62,423 nt of DNA from Anaerolineae bacterium (GTDB taxonomy: Bacteria > Chloroflexota > Anaerolineae > Anaerolineales > Anaerolineaceae), in NCBI GenBank assembly GCA_013178295.1, contig JABLWW010000018.1, positions 1 through 62,423 on the forward strand, read 5' to 3'. Positions 1 to 9,312 of the stretch are shown piece by piece. The notes under the pieces were generated by a model. It worked only from the letters and a program-made list of their open reading frames with translations, did no database searches and had not been told where the DNA came from. Both the position numbers and the translations under genes were made by a program. Position 1 is the stretch's first letter, and each line of letters begins with the position of its first letter.

Positions 1-417
1 GTCGCTCCCCTCGCGGGGGGCGTGGATTGAAACTCCTAGCTTCACTAATAGATGAGTATGGCATAATGTCGCTCCCCTCGCGGGGGGCGTGGATTGAAAC
101 TTACGAGTTGAAATGCCCTAGTTTGGTAGACGAGTCGCTCCCCTCGCGGGGGGCGTGGATTGAAACTTACGAGTTGAAATGCCCTAGTTTGGTAGACGAG
201 TCGCTCCCCTCGCGGGGGGCGTGGATTGAAACAATCCGGGATAGGCTTGGGCGGAGCACCGACTTGTCGCTCCCCTCGCGGGGGGCGTGGATTGAAACAG
301 GAGATGGAGTAACAGTACCCCAACCGACAGGAGGTCGCTCCCCTCGCGGGGGGCGTGGATTGAAACGTCGCTACCCAGAATCATAGAGAGGGACATCGAG
401 GTCGCTCCCCTCGCGGG
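1..417 (+). CRISPR. CRISPR array, trailer end, type I-C-like repeat
   Basis: Six full 33-nt repeats start at 1, 68, 134, 200, 266 and 334; each begins GTCGCTCCCC and ends GTGGATTGAAAC. A seventh, truncated copy lies at 401-417 (first 17 nt only, then divergence). Spacers are 34-67, 101-133, 167-199, 233-265, 299-333 and 367-400 (33-35 nt). The ATTGAAAC 3' end is typical of type I-C repeats and sets transcription left to right, so the leader and any cas genes should lie left of the window; the degenerate repeat marks the old, leader-distal end. The repeat has an internal palindromic stem (CTCCCCTCGCGGGGGG). Spacers 2 and 3 are identical. The window begins exactly on a repeat base, so the array very likely continues beyond it. 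Confidence 0.97.
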
Positions 418-481
418 TGCAACAAGAGCTGCTTAAATCATCGCTCCGCTGCCGCGCGGCACAAACTGCAAATCCCCGCCC

Positions 482-1306
482 CTAAAGGGTGGGGAGAACG
501 TCATCAACGCATGGCTCAGATGGATGGGGTTGGTGCTTGGGGCTGGCTTGACGGCGCACACGCCTGGAAAAGACCCAATAGAGCTGCACCGTGCGCCAGA
601 ATGCCACCGCTGCCATGCCGTGTGCCAGAACGGCAAACAATGGCGGCGTTTGCAGGGTGTAATAGTTCCAGCACAGCCGCGTCGTCCCCCAGCGTTCCAA
701 AAAGTAGCCCAGCCCTGCCCCGGCGATGAAGGTGAGGGTCATGGCGCGCTTGTCGGTGGGGGTGAGGATCAGAAACGCACACAGCAAAAGCGCCATCCGC
801 GTCAAGGATTTGTCCACGCTGACCCACACAAAGGGGATCATGATGGCATAGAAACTGGCAAAGAGCAGCCAGTAGAGCACAGCAAAGAGCCGGTCGGGCA
901 GACGGCGGGTCAGGTGGTTGAGGGCGCGGTAGAGGCGGTCAATGGACAGGCTGGCGATTGGCCAGGCAGGGATGATCCACAGCGGCGGGCGTTCAAAGGT
1001 GTAGTAATACCACAGATTGGTCTGCGTGCCCCAGCTTTCAATCACCAGTCCCCCGGCAAAACCCACCAGCACGATGGGCAGGTCGGTTTTGATGTTGGCG
1101 TTTGCCATGATGAGCAGCGACATGGCGGCAAAGTTGCCCAGCAGCAGCCAGTCAATTTGCCACCAGATGGGAATCTCGGGGTTGAAGGTGTTGAGATATT
1201 CCACCACCAGCGGCCACCAGATATAACCGATGAGAAAGAGCAGCGCCACAAACGCGCTCATCATGTAGTAACTGGTGCGGTTCCAGCGCAGGTAGCGTTT
1301 GAGCAT
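482..1306 (-). CDS. Multi-pass membrane protein with internal duplication
   Basis: A 274-aa protein with about seven hydrophobic helices and a basic, Pro-rich C-terminal tail (around residues 247-265). I do not recognise the family. Two segments about 114 residues apart resemble each other: residues 82-110 contain GLVIESWGTQTNLWYYYTF.RPPL and residues 196-223 contain GYFLERWGTTRLCWNYYTL.TPPL, giving a shared pattern E-x-W-G-T-x4-W-x-Y-Y-T-x3-P-P-L. The protein therefore looks like a tandem duplication of a three- or four-helix unit, with the conserved Glu/Trp/Tyr near a membrane face. Only 5 bp separate it from the nucleoside-phosphorylase-like gene upstream on the same strand, so the two are probably cotranscribed. 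Function unknown. Confidence 0.8.
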   Translation of the reverse strand: MLKRYLRWNRTSYYMMSAFVALLFLIGYIWWPLVVEYLNTFNPEIPIWWQIDWLLLGNFAAMSLLIMANANIKTDLPIVLVGFAGGLVIESWGTQTNLWYYYTFERPPLWIIPAWPIASLSIDRLYRALNHLTRRLPDRLFAVLYWLLFASFYAIMIPFVWVSVDKSLTRMALLLCAFLILTPTDKRAMTLTFIAGAGLGYFLERWGTTRLCWNYYTLQTPPLFAVLAHGMAAVAFWRTVQLYWVFSRRVRRQASPKHQPHPSEPCVDDVLPTL

Positions 1307-1311
1307 ACGGC

Positions 1312-3045
1312 TTACTTCACTGTGTAGCGGGTGGGTGTGCTTTGCCCGGCGCGCTCGATTTCTTTTTGCAGAATGCGGCGCAAAATGGCAAGCGAGGCGG
1401 CATAGGTCGAATCCATGCCAAAATAGGAAAGCGTCCCGGCACCCAGATTTTTGCCCTTGCTCAGCGGCGTGTCCGAAGCGTAATGCACAATTCCCAGATC
1501 AAACGGCAGCCCATAGAGATTGACGATTTCGTTCACCGGATGCCGTTTGGGGCGGTACATCTCATACACTGCCGAGAGGTAAGGTCCGGCTTCCATTTCG
1601 ATATCGGTATACCCCTCGCGGTAGATAACGTCCATGATGCGGGCGTTTTGCAAAAAGGTACCCAGCACGCTGACCGCTTTTTGATTATCCAGAACCGTGC
1701 CATAGACGAGATAAGGGGCAACGTCGGCGGCGCTGAAGGCATTTTGGAAGAGATAGGTGTTCTGCGAATGCTCATCGTGTACCACATTGGGGATCATCAC
1801 ATCCCCGATGACGCCGTTGAGCGTGGCAGCTTTGCCCATGATATATACTCCCAGAATCGGGTCGGCATGCTCGGCGACTTTGGTGAGGACGTTATAGGCT
1901 GCCAGCCCCAGCGGGTAATCAATGTTCAGGATGAGGGCGTCGCTGCGGCGCAGGAGGGTCATGTTTTCGGTTTGCAGACGCGGGTCAAGGTTTTCAAAAG
2001 GCAGGCGCGAGACCTCAATCACCTGTGCTTCCACATCCAGATAGTGCTCGCTGGGGATGCGCATGATGCCGCAGCGCTGTTCGTAGGCTTTCTGTTCCGC
2101 AATCAGGCGCTGCCCGTGTGGGCTTTGTTGATATTTTTTGAGCAGGTAGTAAAAGAAGTTCTCTTCGCCGCAGGCTGAATGACAGTTTTGGATGGACTGC
2201 CACTCCGCAAGCAGCGCAGCGTTTTCCTTCTCTTCCAGGAATTCCACCAGCGTTTGTTTGTACTGCAAGGCAAAGCCGGTTGCCAGGTTGAGGATGCTGT
2301 GGGTGTTGCTGGAGATGAAATACACCGGACGTTCGAGCAAATCGGGGCAGATGCGCTCGATGTTCTCCCACCAGGCGCGCGTCGAGCGCCAATACTCTGC
2401 CAGCGAGCCGCTCAACAAGCGTACTCGCAGGTCGCATTTTTGTTTCTGGATGGTGTAGAGGTTGGCGGCAAAGGCGCTGCCCCAAATGGTGCGCAGGCGT
2501 GCCAGGTCGTCCGTTTCCATGAGCAGGGCATTTGCCAGCGCTGAGAAGGCAGCCCCATCGGCAACGGCATCTTCGAGCTTCAGCGCGGGCGGCAGACGTT
2601 GCAGCAGCAGGTTGAGCTTGTTCCATTCGATTTGATAGGCGGTCAGGGTGGGGATGAGGTCTTCGATATCCGTGCGGCTGCCGATAAAACAGGCAAGCAC
2701 TCCGCTGGAGGGGTCAAAAAAACAGCGCCGTCGGCGGGCGCGGGCGCTGACTTCCTGCCAGCTTTCCACGTCATAACCGCGTTCGGCAAAGACCTTTGAG
2801 CTTTGCCCCAAGATAACCGAGCGTGTCTGTGGCATACACTCTGGCAGACGCAGAAGGGTGTAAATGAAGGCAGATGTGTCGGGTGACTGGCTGCGCGCTC
2901 CCTGATGCAGCAGCGAGTTCATTCCGGCGTGCACTTCTTCGAGCGTGCGGATGTCCACCTCGCTGGTGGCGCGCAGCAGCGAGAAGACGGTGCGCAGAAA
3001 AAGCTCGATTTCTTCGGATGCAGTTTTGGGTACGGTACGTTCCAT
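1312..3045 (-). CDS. Large protein with nucleoside-phosphorylase-like C-terminal domain
   Basis: A 577-aa soluble protein with no signal peptide. Roughly residues 360-575 look like the nucleoside phosphorylase / AMP nucleosidase fold: a segment GKAATLNGVIGDVMIPNVVH, like the glycine-rich and 'GD.v.p' signature of that superfamily, and later TDIEMEAGPYLSAVYEM, matching the substrate-binding EMEA motif. The first 350 residues are mainly helical and of unknown function; uncharacterised Chloroflexota proteins of this architecture exist (I believe annotated as DUF6909, from memory). Because the N-terminal part is not found in classic PNPs, the substrate cannot be assigned. It is probably cotranscribed with the membrane protein downstream and divergent from the macroglobulin gene. 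Confidence 0.75.
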   Translation of the reverse strand: MERTVPKTASEEIELFLRTVFSLLRATSEVDIRTLEEVHAGMNSLLHQGARSQSPDTSAFIYTLLRLPECMPQTRSVILGQSSKVFAERGYDVESWQEVSARARRRRCFFDPSSGVLACFIGSRTDIEDLIPTLTAYQIEWNKLNLLLQRLPPALKLEDAVADGAAFSALANALLMETDDLARLRTIWGSAFAANLYTIQKQKCDLRVRLLSGSLAEYWRSTRAWWENIERICPDLLERPVYFISSNTHSILNLATGFALQYKQTLVEFLEEKENAALLAEWQSIQNCHSACGEENFFYYLLKKYQQSPHGQRLIAEQKAYEQRCGIMRIPSEHYLDVEAQVIEVSRLPFENLDPRLQTENMTLLRRSDALILNIDYPLGLAAYNVLTKVAEHADPILGVYIMGKAATLNGVIGDVMIPNVVHDEHSQNTYLFQNAFSAADVAPYLVYGTVLDNQKAVSVLGTFLQNARIMDVIYREGYTDIEMEAGPYLSAVYEMYRPKRHPVNEIVNLYGLPFDLGIVHYASDTPLSKGKNLGAGTLSYFGMDSTYAASLAILRRILQKEIERAGQSTPTRYTVK

Positions 3046-3133
3046 CTTGACACACTCCCTTCTGACAGGTGGATATTATATCCCAGCCCGCGGCGCAGGG
3101 GTATTTTCATGGCAGTGTATCGTTTTGCAGGTT

Positions 3134-3161
3134 TTGGCGGGGAACCGAAAGACGGTATAAT
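3134..3161 (+). promoter_or_regulatory. Candidate sigma-70 promoter for the macroglobulin gene
   Basis: TTGGCG (3134-3139), 16 nt, then a perfect TATAAT (3156-3161), about 95 bp before the macroglobulin start in the divergent intergenic region. The -10 box is consensus; the -35 is a 4/6 match. Confidence 0.5.
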
Positions 3162-3257
3162 GCGTTAACAGATCAACGGATTCTTATGAAACGGTTGCTT
3201 TGCCGCGCATTGGTCGGGGTGTGCTGATATTGTGCGGCGAGGCTGAAATGAGGTGCT

Positions 3258-6200
3258 ATGATGAAATCTCAGCGAAACCGCAAGCGTGTAGTTGCATGGC
3301 TTTTGATGTTGGCGCTGCTGGCGAGCTGTGCTCCCCAAGCGGCGCCGCTGGCGACTACAATGACGCCTCCGGCAGCAGAGCAGACCCCGCCTGCCGCGCC
3401 AGCGTACACTCCTCCTGACCTTTCGGCTGTCGATGTCGAATCAGTCCCCCCGCAGGTGATTGATTACCGCCCGCTGCCGGAAGATCAGCCTGCTGCGGAT
3501 GCCGCCGTGGAGCTGGTCTTTGACCGCGCTATGGACACGCAAAGCGTCGAGAAGGCTTTCAGCATGACGGACGAAGACGGGCAGACGCTGCGCGGCAGTT
3601 TCGGCTGGCAGGGGAAGGAGCATCTGACGTTTCAGCCTGCCCGCCCGCTGCGGCAGGGTGCATATTACCGCGTTGTGCTGCAGCCCGCAGCGCGCTCGGC
3701 GGCAGGGGTGGAAATGGGCAATGCCTTCTCGTTCCGCTTTCGAACCGTCGCTTCGCTGGCGGTCAGTCAGACGTTGCCTGCCGATGGGCAGGTGGGTGTG
3801 GATGTCGATAGCGACATCACCGTCTTTTTCAACCGCCCGGTGGCGGCGCTGGGAATTGCTGAGGAGCAGGAAGACCTGCCCCAACCATTGACCTTTGACC
3901 CGCCGCTGGAAGGAACAGGGAGATGGGTGAGCACCTCTGTGTATGTCTTTCAGCCGCAAAAGCCGCTGACGAGCGCCACCACCTACCGCGCCAGCGTAGC
4001 AGCCGGGCTAAAGGATTCCAGCGGAGAGGCAGATATGGCAATGGCAGAAGCCTATACCTGGCGATTTACCACACTGCCTCCTGCTCTCTACAGCTTTGTG
4101 GTAGATGAAAAAGAGTATGACGTGTACGATCCAGGACAGGGGGCTGGGGTTTCGCTGTCGCCCAAGATCAAAATCGTCTTTACTCAGGCGATGGAACGCG
4201 CCAGCACACAGCGCGCTCTGCAGATCACCGATTCGGGCGGGCGTTTGCTGCCCTTCCGCGCCGTGTGGAGCGCTGACAGCCGTGTGCTCACCGTAACCCT
4301 GCAGCAGATGCTCAGCCTCGATTCGCCCTATACGCTGCAACTGAGCACAGACGCGCAAGCCGCCGATGGCGGTGCGCTGGCGAGCGCTCTCCAATGGGAA
4401 TTCCGCACGGTTACCGCTCCCGCTGTCGTTTCGACCTCTCCGGCAGATGGCGATGAAAATGCGGACATGTTCGTCTTTTCCATCCAGTTCAAGACGCCGA
4501 TGCGGGTTAATACCATCCCGGCGCGGGTCAGGTTCTCGCCATCCCTGCCAGGCAGACCGGGCGGGCAGCCGGACTGGTACTACGATGAGAGCAATAACAG
4601 CGCCACGTTTTATGGACTCAAGCCCTCGACGCAGTATACGGTTGAGATTCTGCCCGGTATGCAGGACGCGTATGGCAACTTGCTGCGCGAGGGAAAGACA
4701 GTGCGCTTTTCCACCGCCGCGGCTCATCCCAGTGCCTATCTGAATATGCTTTACCAGCCCATCTACCGCACCAGCGCCGAGCAGGCGTTTTATGTCTCTT
4801 ATACCAACGTAGAGAGTCTGGACTTTAAAATCTACCGTGTCAACCCCGCCGACCTGGCAAAGTTTGTCCCTGATGAAGACCGCAACTACACAAAGGAAAT
4901 GCTGGTAGCCGATTTTCGCTATACAACCAAAGGCAGACGGGATGAGGGTTCGCTGGACAAGGTGGAAATCCGCACGCTCAATGGTGAACCGCTGCCGCCG
5001 GGGGCATATTTTTTGACGCTTGACAGCCAAGATATTGAGCATGACAGCCAGTATCTGGACAGCCGCTATTTTGTGATTACGGATATCTTTTTGGCGTTCA
5101 AAAACAGTCCGGGCGATGCGCTGGTGTGGGCAACCGAGGCTGCCAGCGGCAAGCCGCTTGCCGGGCTAAAGCTCGAACTGTATGGGTTGAGCGGCAATGA
5201 GAAATGGGTTGGGCTGGGAAGCGGCGCAACCGATAAAGACGGCTTGCTGCATCTCAACGTTGACCCGGGGTATGAAACGCGCTATGCCGTCAGTGCGGAG
5301 GGGGAAGCGTTCACCTTTGCGCAAAGTAATTGGAATGAGGAAGTATCGCCGTACGCCTTTGGATACACGGATACCTTCTACGCTGGCGAAGGGTTCAACA
5401 CGTTAGCGTATATTTACACTGACCGCCCCATCTACCGTCCCGGACAGACGGTGTATTTCAAGGGCATTGTGCGCCGCGACGATGACCTCAACTACCTCCT
5501 GCCGGATTTGAAAGAGGTGGAAGTGCTGATTTACGATTACGACAAACAAGTCAGTCAGCAGGTGCTGCCGCTTTCGGCTTCGGGGACGTTTGACGGCTCT
5601 TTCACCCTTGCTGAAGAAGCCGCGCTGGGGACATACAGCGTGTGGGTCCGGCAGCCCGGCGAGGACGACCGAAACTATGGCGGGGTGGAGTTCAATGTGG
5701 CGGAGTACCGCAAACCTGAATTCCAGGTTGACCTGAGCGCCGACCCAACAAACTTGCTTTTGGGAGAAGCGTTCACGGCGCGGGTGGAGGCTTCGTACTA
5801 CTCTGGCGGGGCGCTTGACCAGGCGTCGGTCAGCTGGGTGTTGCGCGCCCGTCCGTTTGTCTATACCCCGCCGGAAGCCTACTCCGGCTACAGCTTTTCG
5901 AGCGCGGCGCTGGATGACGACTGGCGCGCCTACCGCTATGAATATGAGGGGCAAAAAGAAATTTCAAAAGGGCGGCTGGTGACGGATGAGAAAGGCGTGG
6001 CGGTTTTCAAAGTCCCGGTGGAGATTCCCACCACCAGCGCCAGCCAGCAGTTGACGCTGGAAGCCAACATTACCGATTTTTCCGGCAACCTGGTCAGCAG
6101 CCGGGTGGATGTTACCGCCCACCGCGCCGCGCTGTATGGCGGCATTCGCCCAAGCAAATACGTGGGCAAGGAGGGCGAGGAACAGACCTTTGAAGTGGTG

Positions 6201-9200
6201 GTGCTGGATTGGGATGGCGACCCGGTTGCAAATCAGACGGTCAGCGTGGCAATCAGCGAGCGCCAGTGGTACAGCGTGCAGAAACAAGACGCACAGGGTG
6301 TGCTGCGCTGGGAGACGAATGTCAAAGACGTCCCGGCGGGCACCTTCGACCAGGTAACGGATGCAGAGGGCAAGGCGGCGGTGCGTTTCACCCCGTCGAA
6401 AGGCGGCATCTACCGTGCGGTGGTAACGGTTACCGATGCGCAGGGCAGGGTCAACAAGTCGGCTGCCTATCTGTGGGTGGCGGGAGCCGGGTATATTCCC
6501 TGGCGGCAGTCAAGCGACCGCACGTTTCAGCTGGTGAGCGACCGCAGCAGCTATCAGCCGGGAATGAACGCCGAGATTCTCATCGCTTCCCCGTTTCAGG
6601 GGGAGGCGTATGCGCTGGTAACGGTGGAACGCGGCAAGGTACGTCAGAAAGAGGTGCTGCTTCTGACCAGCAATTCAACCATTTACCACCTGCCCATCGG
6701 TGAGGATATGGCTCCGGCGGTGTATGTCTCGGTAACGGTGGTCAAGGGCGTGGATGACACCAACCCGCTGCCATCGTTTAAGACCGCTATCACGCGCATC
6801 AACGTCTCCACCGAAAAGAAGGTGCTTCAGATGTCTCTGACGCCGGACCGCACCCAGGCAGCGCCGGGGGAAAAGGTTACCTATGCCATCCGCACGCTGG
6901 ATGCGGACGGCAAACCCGTGTCTGCCGAGCTTTCGCTGGCGTTGACCGACCTAGCGGTTCTGGCGCTGAGCGAGCCGAACAGCCCGCCGCTGGAGACGTT
7001 CTTTTACGGGATGCGCGGTCTTTCGGTACGCACCATCCTTTCGCATTCGATGAATGTGGATGCGTATAACGCCATGCTCAACGAGATGGTGGAGGGGCGG
7101 GCAATGGGCGATGGCGGAAAGGAGAGTCCGTATCTGGGGGTAGTGGGGGTACGTCAGAAATTTGAGGATACCGCCTACTGGAACGCTCTGGTGCAGACGG
7201 ATGAACAGGGCAAGGCAGAGGTAACCATTACCCTGCCGGATAATCTGACCACCTGGCGTATGGATGCCCGCGCGGTTACCAACGATACACTGGTGGGCGA
7301 AACCACCAGTGACATTATCAGCCGCAAGGCGCTGATGGTGCGCCCGCAAACGCCGCGCTTTTTTGTTATCGGCGACCAGGCGCAGGTGGCGGCGGCTGTT
7401 CACAACGACACGGGCAAAGCGTTGACCATCACCGCCAGTCTGGAGGCAAAAGGGGTAGAACTGTTGGATAAAGCCGATCAGGAAGTGGTGCTGCAGAGCG
7501 GGCAACAGGCGTTGGTCACATGGAGGGTGCGCGTCCCGCCGGACAGCCAGCGCGCTGACCTGCTCTTCCGCGCCCAGGGCGGCGGGTATGCGGATTCTTC
7601 GCTGCCGCCGCTGGGAACGCTGGAAGGACAGGGGATTCCCATCTACCGCTATCAGGCGCCGGAAACGGTGGGCACCTCTGGCGAGGTAGGCGCAGCCGAG
7701 ACGCGCAGCGAGTTGATCTACCTGCCGCGCCGCTATCAGGTCAGTTCGGGTAATCTCCGTGTTCAGATTGAGCCTTCGCTGGCGGCGGGGATGGAGAGCG
7801 GTCTGGAATATCTGGAAACGTATGCCTATCAGAGTGTGGATGTCAATGTTTCGCGCATCCTGCCGTCCGCGGCACTGCTGCGGGCATTGCAAACCTCAGG
7901 TTTTGAGGATAAAAGCCTGGCGGAGAAACTCGACCGCCAGGTGAGCGCCTCGCTGCAGCAGCTTTACAACCAGCAGAATTACGATGGCGGCTGGGGCTGG
8001 TGGAGCGGGATGGAGAGCGACCCGCTGGTCAGCACCTATGTGCTGCTGGGAATGGCAGAGATGCTCGACAGCGGTTACACGGTGGATGAGAATGCTCTGG
8101 AGAATGGACTGGGCTACCTCAGGGATCAGATGGAGCAGCTAGAGGGTGATCAGGGGCTTTCTCCTCTTGTGCGCAGCAACCGTCAGGCGTTTATGCTCTA
8201 CACGCTTGCCCGTCACGGCAGCTATTACTTTGCGTTGATTGACAGGCTTTACGAGCAGCGGCTGACGCTTTCGCTGCACGCCAGGGCTTTTCTGGCACAG
8301 GCGATTCATCTGCTCAACCCACAGGACGAGCGATCGAAAACCCTGGTTTCGGAGCTGGAAGCCGCAGCAACACGCTCTGCCAGCGGCGCCAGCTGGGAAG
8401 AAAAAGACCCCGACCCATGGAACTGGAACACTGACACGCGTACCACCGCCATTGTCCTGCATGCGCTGGTGCAGATTGACCCGCAGAGCAGTATGACGGT
8501 CAACGGCATCCGCTGGCTGATGCACCACCGCCGCAATGGCTGCTGGCTGGGGACATACGAAACCGCCTGGGTGTTGACCACACTGGCAAACTGGCTGGAA
8601 GTGAGCGGCGAATTGAAAGCCAATTATGCGTATGCCTTGTCGCTCAACGGCAAGACGCTGCAGGAAGGGCAGGTCAACCAGCAAAACCTGCGCGATGTCC
8701 GCGCACTGCGTGTGGATATTGCCGATCTGCTGACAGACGGGGCGAACCGTCTGGTCTTTGGGCGCAGCGATGGCGAGGGCAGGATGTATTACAGTGCGTT
8801 TTTGACGCTTGACCTGCCAGTGGATCAGATTCAGCCGCTCGATCAGGGTTTTTCCATCAGTCGGCGCTATTTCCGTCAGAGCGACCCCGACAAGCCGATC
8901 AACACCGCCGCAGCGGGCGAGATTCTAGAAGCCGAGCTGACCATTGTGGTGCCCAACAGGCTGCACTATGTGATGATCACCGACCCGCTGCCAGCAGGCT
9001 TGGAAGCTGTAGACAGCACGCTCAAGACAAGTTCGCAGGGCAGCCCGTATCAGTCGTTTGATTGGGGGCGCTTTGACAGGGAGGGCTGGGGATGGTGGTA
9101 CTTCCGCCATGTGGAACTGCGCGATGAAAAAGTTGCCCTGTTTGCCGATTGGCTGCCAGCCGGAATCTATATCTACCGCTATCGTGTGCGCGCCGTCACC

Positions 9201-9296
9201 CCTGGCACGTATCAGGTCATCCCGCCCACCGGGCAGGAGGTGTACTTTGCCGATGTGTATGCGCGCGGGGCGGGCAGCGTGTTTGTGGTGAGGTAA
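3258..9296 (+). CDS. Alpha-2-macroglobulin-like lipoprotein, thioester motif lost
   Basis: A 2012-aa protein. Residues 1-24 are a lipoprotein signal with lipobox LLASC (Cys24), followed by a Pro/Thr/Ala-rich tether and at least three SbsA-type Ig-like domains ('PADGxxxVxxDxxITVxFNRP'). Then come the bacterial macroglobulin MG domains ('YIYTDRPIYRPGQTVYFKG' near 720), the A2M core ('ITLPDNLTTWRMDARAVT' near 1320) and the alpha-helical thioester domain ('YDGGWGWW'). Family members normally carry CxEQ inside Y.YGCxEQ.. SRxLP; here residues 1522-1536 read YAYQSVDVNVSRILP, so the Cys, Glu and Gln are all absent and no thioester can form. It should act as a periplasmic or cell-surface protease trap by conformation only, or as a scaffold. 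It converges on pbpC with a 16-bp gap; A2M and PbpC genes are also neighbours in Escherichia coli. Confidence 0.9.
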   Translation: MMKSQRNRKRVVAWLLMLALLASCAPQAAPLATTMTPPAAEQTPPAAPAYTPPDLSAVDVESVPPQVIDYRPLPEDQPAADAAVELVFDRAMDTQSVEKAFSMTDEDGQTLRGSFGWQGKEHLTFQPARPLRQGAYYRVVLQPAARSAAGVEMGNAFSFRFRTVASLAVSQTLPADGQVGVDVDSDITVFFNRPVAALGIAEEQEDLPQPLTFDPPLEGTGRWVSTSVYVFQPQKPLTSATTYRASVAAGLKDSSGEADMAMAEAYTWRFTTLPPALYSFVVDEKEYDVYDPGQGAGVSLSPKIKIVFTQAMERASTQRALQITDSGGRLLPFRAVWSADSRVLTVTLQQMLSLDSPYTLQLSTDAQAADGGALASALQWEFRTVTAPAVVSTSPADGDENADMFVFSIQFKTPMRVNTIPARVRFSPSLPGRPGGQPDWYYDESNNSATFYGLKPSTQYTVEILPGMQDAYGNLLREGKTVRFSTAAAHPSAYLNMLYQPIYRTSAEQAFYVSYTNVESLDFKIYRVNPADLAKFVPDEDRNYTKEMLVADFRYTTKGRRDEGSLDKVEIRTLNGEPLPPGAYFLTLDSQDIEHDSQYLDSRYFVITDIFLAFKNSPGDALVWATEAASGKPLAGLKLELYGLSGNEKWVGLGSGATDKDGLLHLNVDPGYETRYAVSAEGEAFTFAQSNWNEEVSPYAFGYTDTFYAGEGFNTLAYIYTDRPIYRPGQTVYFKGIVRRDDDLNYLLPDLKEVEVLIYDYDKQVSQQVLPLSASGTFDGSFTLAEEAALGTYSVWVRQPGEDDRNYGGVEFNVAEYRKPEFQVDLSADPTNLLLGEAFTARVEASYYSGGALDQASVSWVLRARPFVYTPPEAYSGYSFSSAALDDDWRAYRYEYEGQKEISKGRLVTDEKGVAVFKVPVEIPTTSASQQLTLEANITDFSGNLVSSRVDVTAHRAALYGGIRPSKYVGKEGEEQTFEVVVLDWDGDPVANQTVSVAISERQWYSVQKQDAQGVLRWETNVKDVPAGTFDQVTDAEGKAAVRFTPSKGGIYRAVVTVTDAQGRVNKSAAYLWVAGAGYIPWRQSSDRTFQLVSDRSSYQPGMNAEILIASPFQGEAYALVTVERGKVRQKEVLLLTSNSTIYHLPIGEDMAPAVYVSVTVVKGVDDTNPLPSFKTAITRINVSTEKKVLQMSLTPDRTQAAPGEKVTYAIRTLDADGKPVSAELSLALTDLAVLALSEPNSPPLETFFYGMRGLSVRTILSHSMNVDAYNAMLNEMVEGRAMGDGGKESPYLGVVGVRQKFEDTAYWNALVQTDEQGKAEVTITLPDNLTTWRMDARAVTNDTLVGETTSDIISRKALMVRPQTPRFFVIGDQAQVAAAVHNDTGKALTITASLEAKGVELLDKADQEVVLQSGQQALVTWRVRVPPDSQRADLLFRAQGGGYADSSLPPLGTLEGQGIPIYRYQAPETVGTSGEVGAAETRSELIYLPRRYQVSSGNLRVQIEPSLAAGMESGLEYLETYAYQSVDVNVSRILPSAALLRALQTSGFEDKSLAEKLDRQVSASLQQLYNQQNYDGGWGWWSGMESDPLVSTYVLLGMAEMLDSGYTVDENALENGLGYLRDQMEQLEGDQGLSPLVRSNRQAFMLYTLARHGSYYFALIDRLYEQRLTLSLHARAFLAQAIHLLNPQDERSKTLVSELEAAATRSASGASWEEKDPDPWNWNTDTRTTAIVLHALVQIDPQSSMTVNGIRWLMHHRRNGCWLGTYETAWVLTTLANWLEVSGELKANYAYALSLNGKTLQEGQVNQQNLRDVRALRVDIADLLTDGANRLVFGRSDGEGRMYYSAFLTLDLPVDQIQPLDQGFSISRRYFRQSDPDKPINTAAAGEILEAELTIVVPNRLHYVMITDPLPAGLEAVDSTLKTSSQGSPYQSFDWGRFDREGWGWWYFRHVELRDEKVALFADWLPAGIYIYRYRVRAVTPGTYQVIPPTGQEVYFADVYARGAGSVFVVR

Positions 9297-9312
9297 AAGC
9301 GCGCTGAGAAGA

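Noticed and set aside
27-396. Open frames on both strands across the first 400 bp
   Set aside because: They are translations of the CRISPR repeats (periodic LPSRGAWIET or FNPRPPRGER) and not genes.
524-1327. 267-codon plus-strand frame over the membrane protein gene
   Set aside because: The minus-strand frame has clear membrane helices and an internal repeat; the plus frame is Gly/His/Gln-rich noise.
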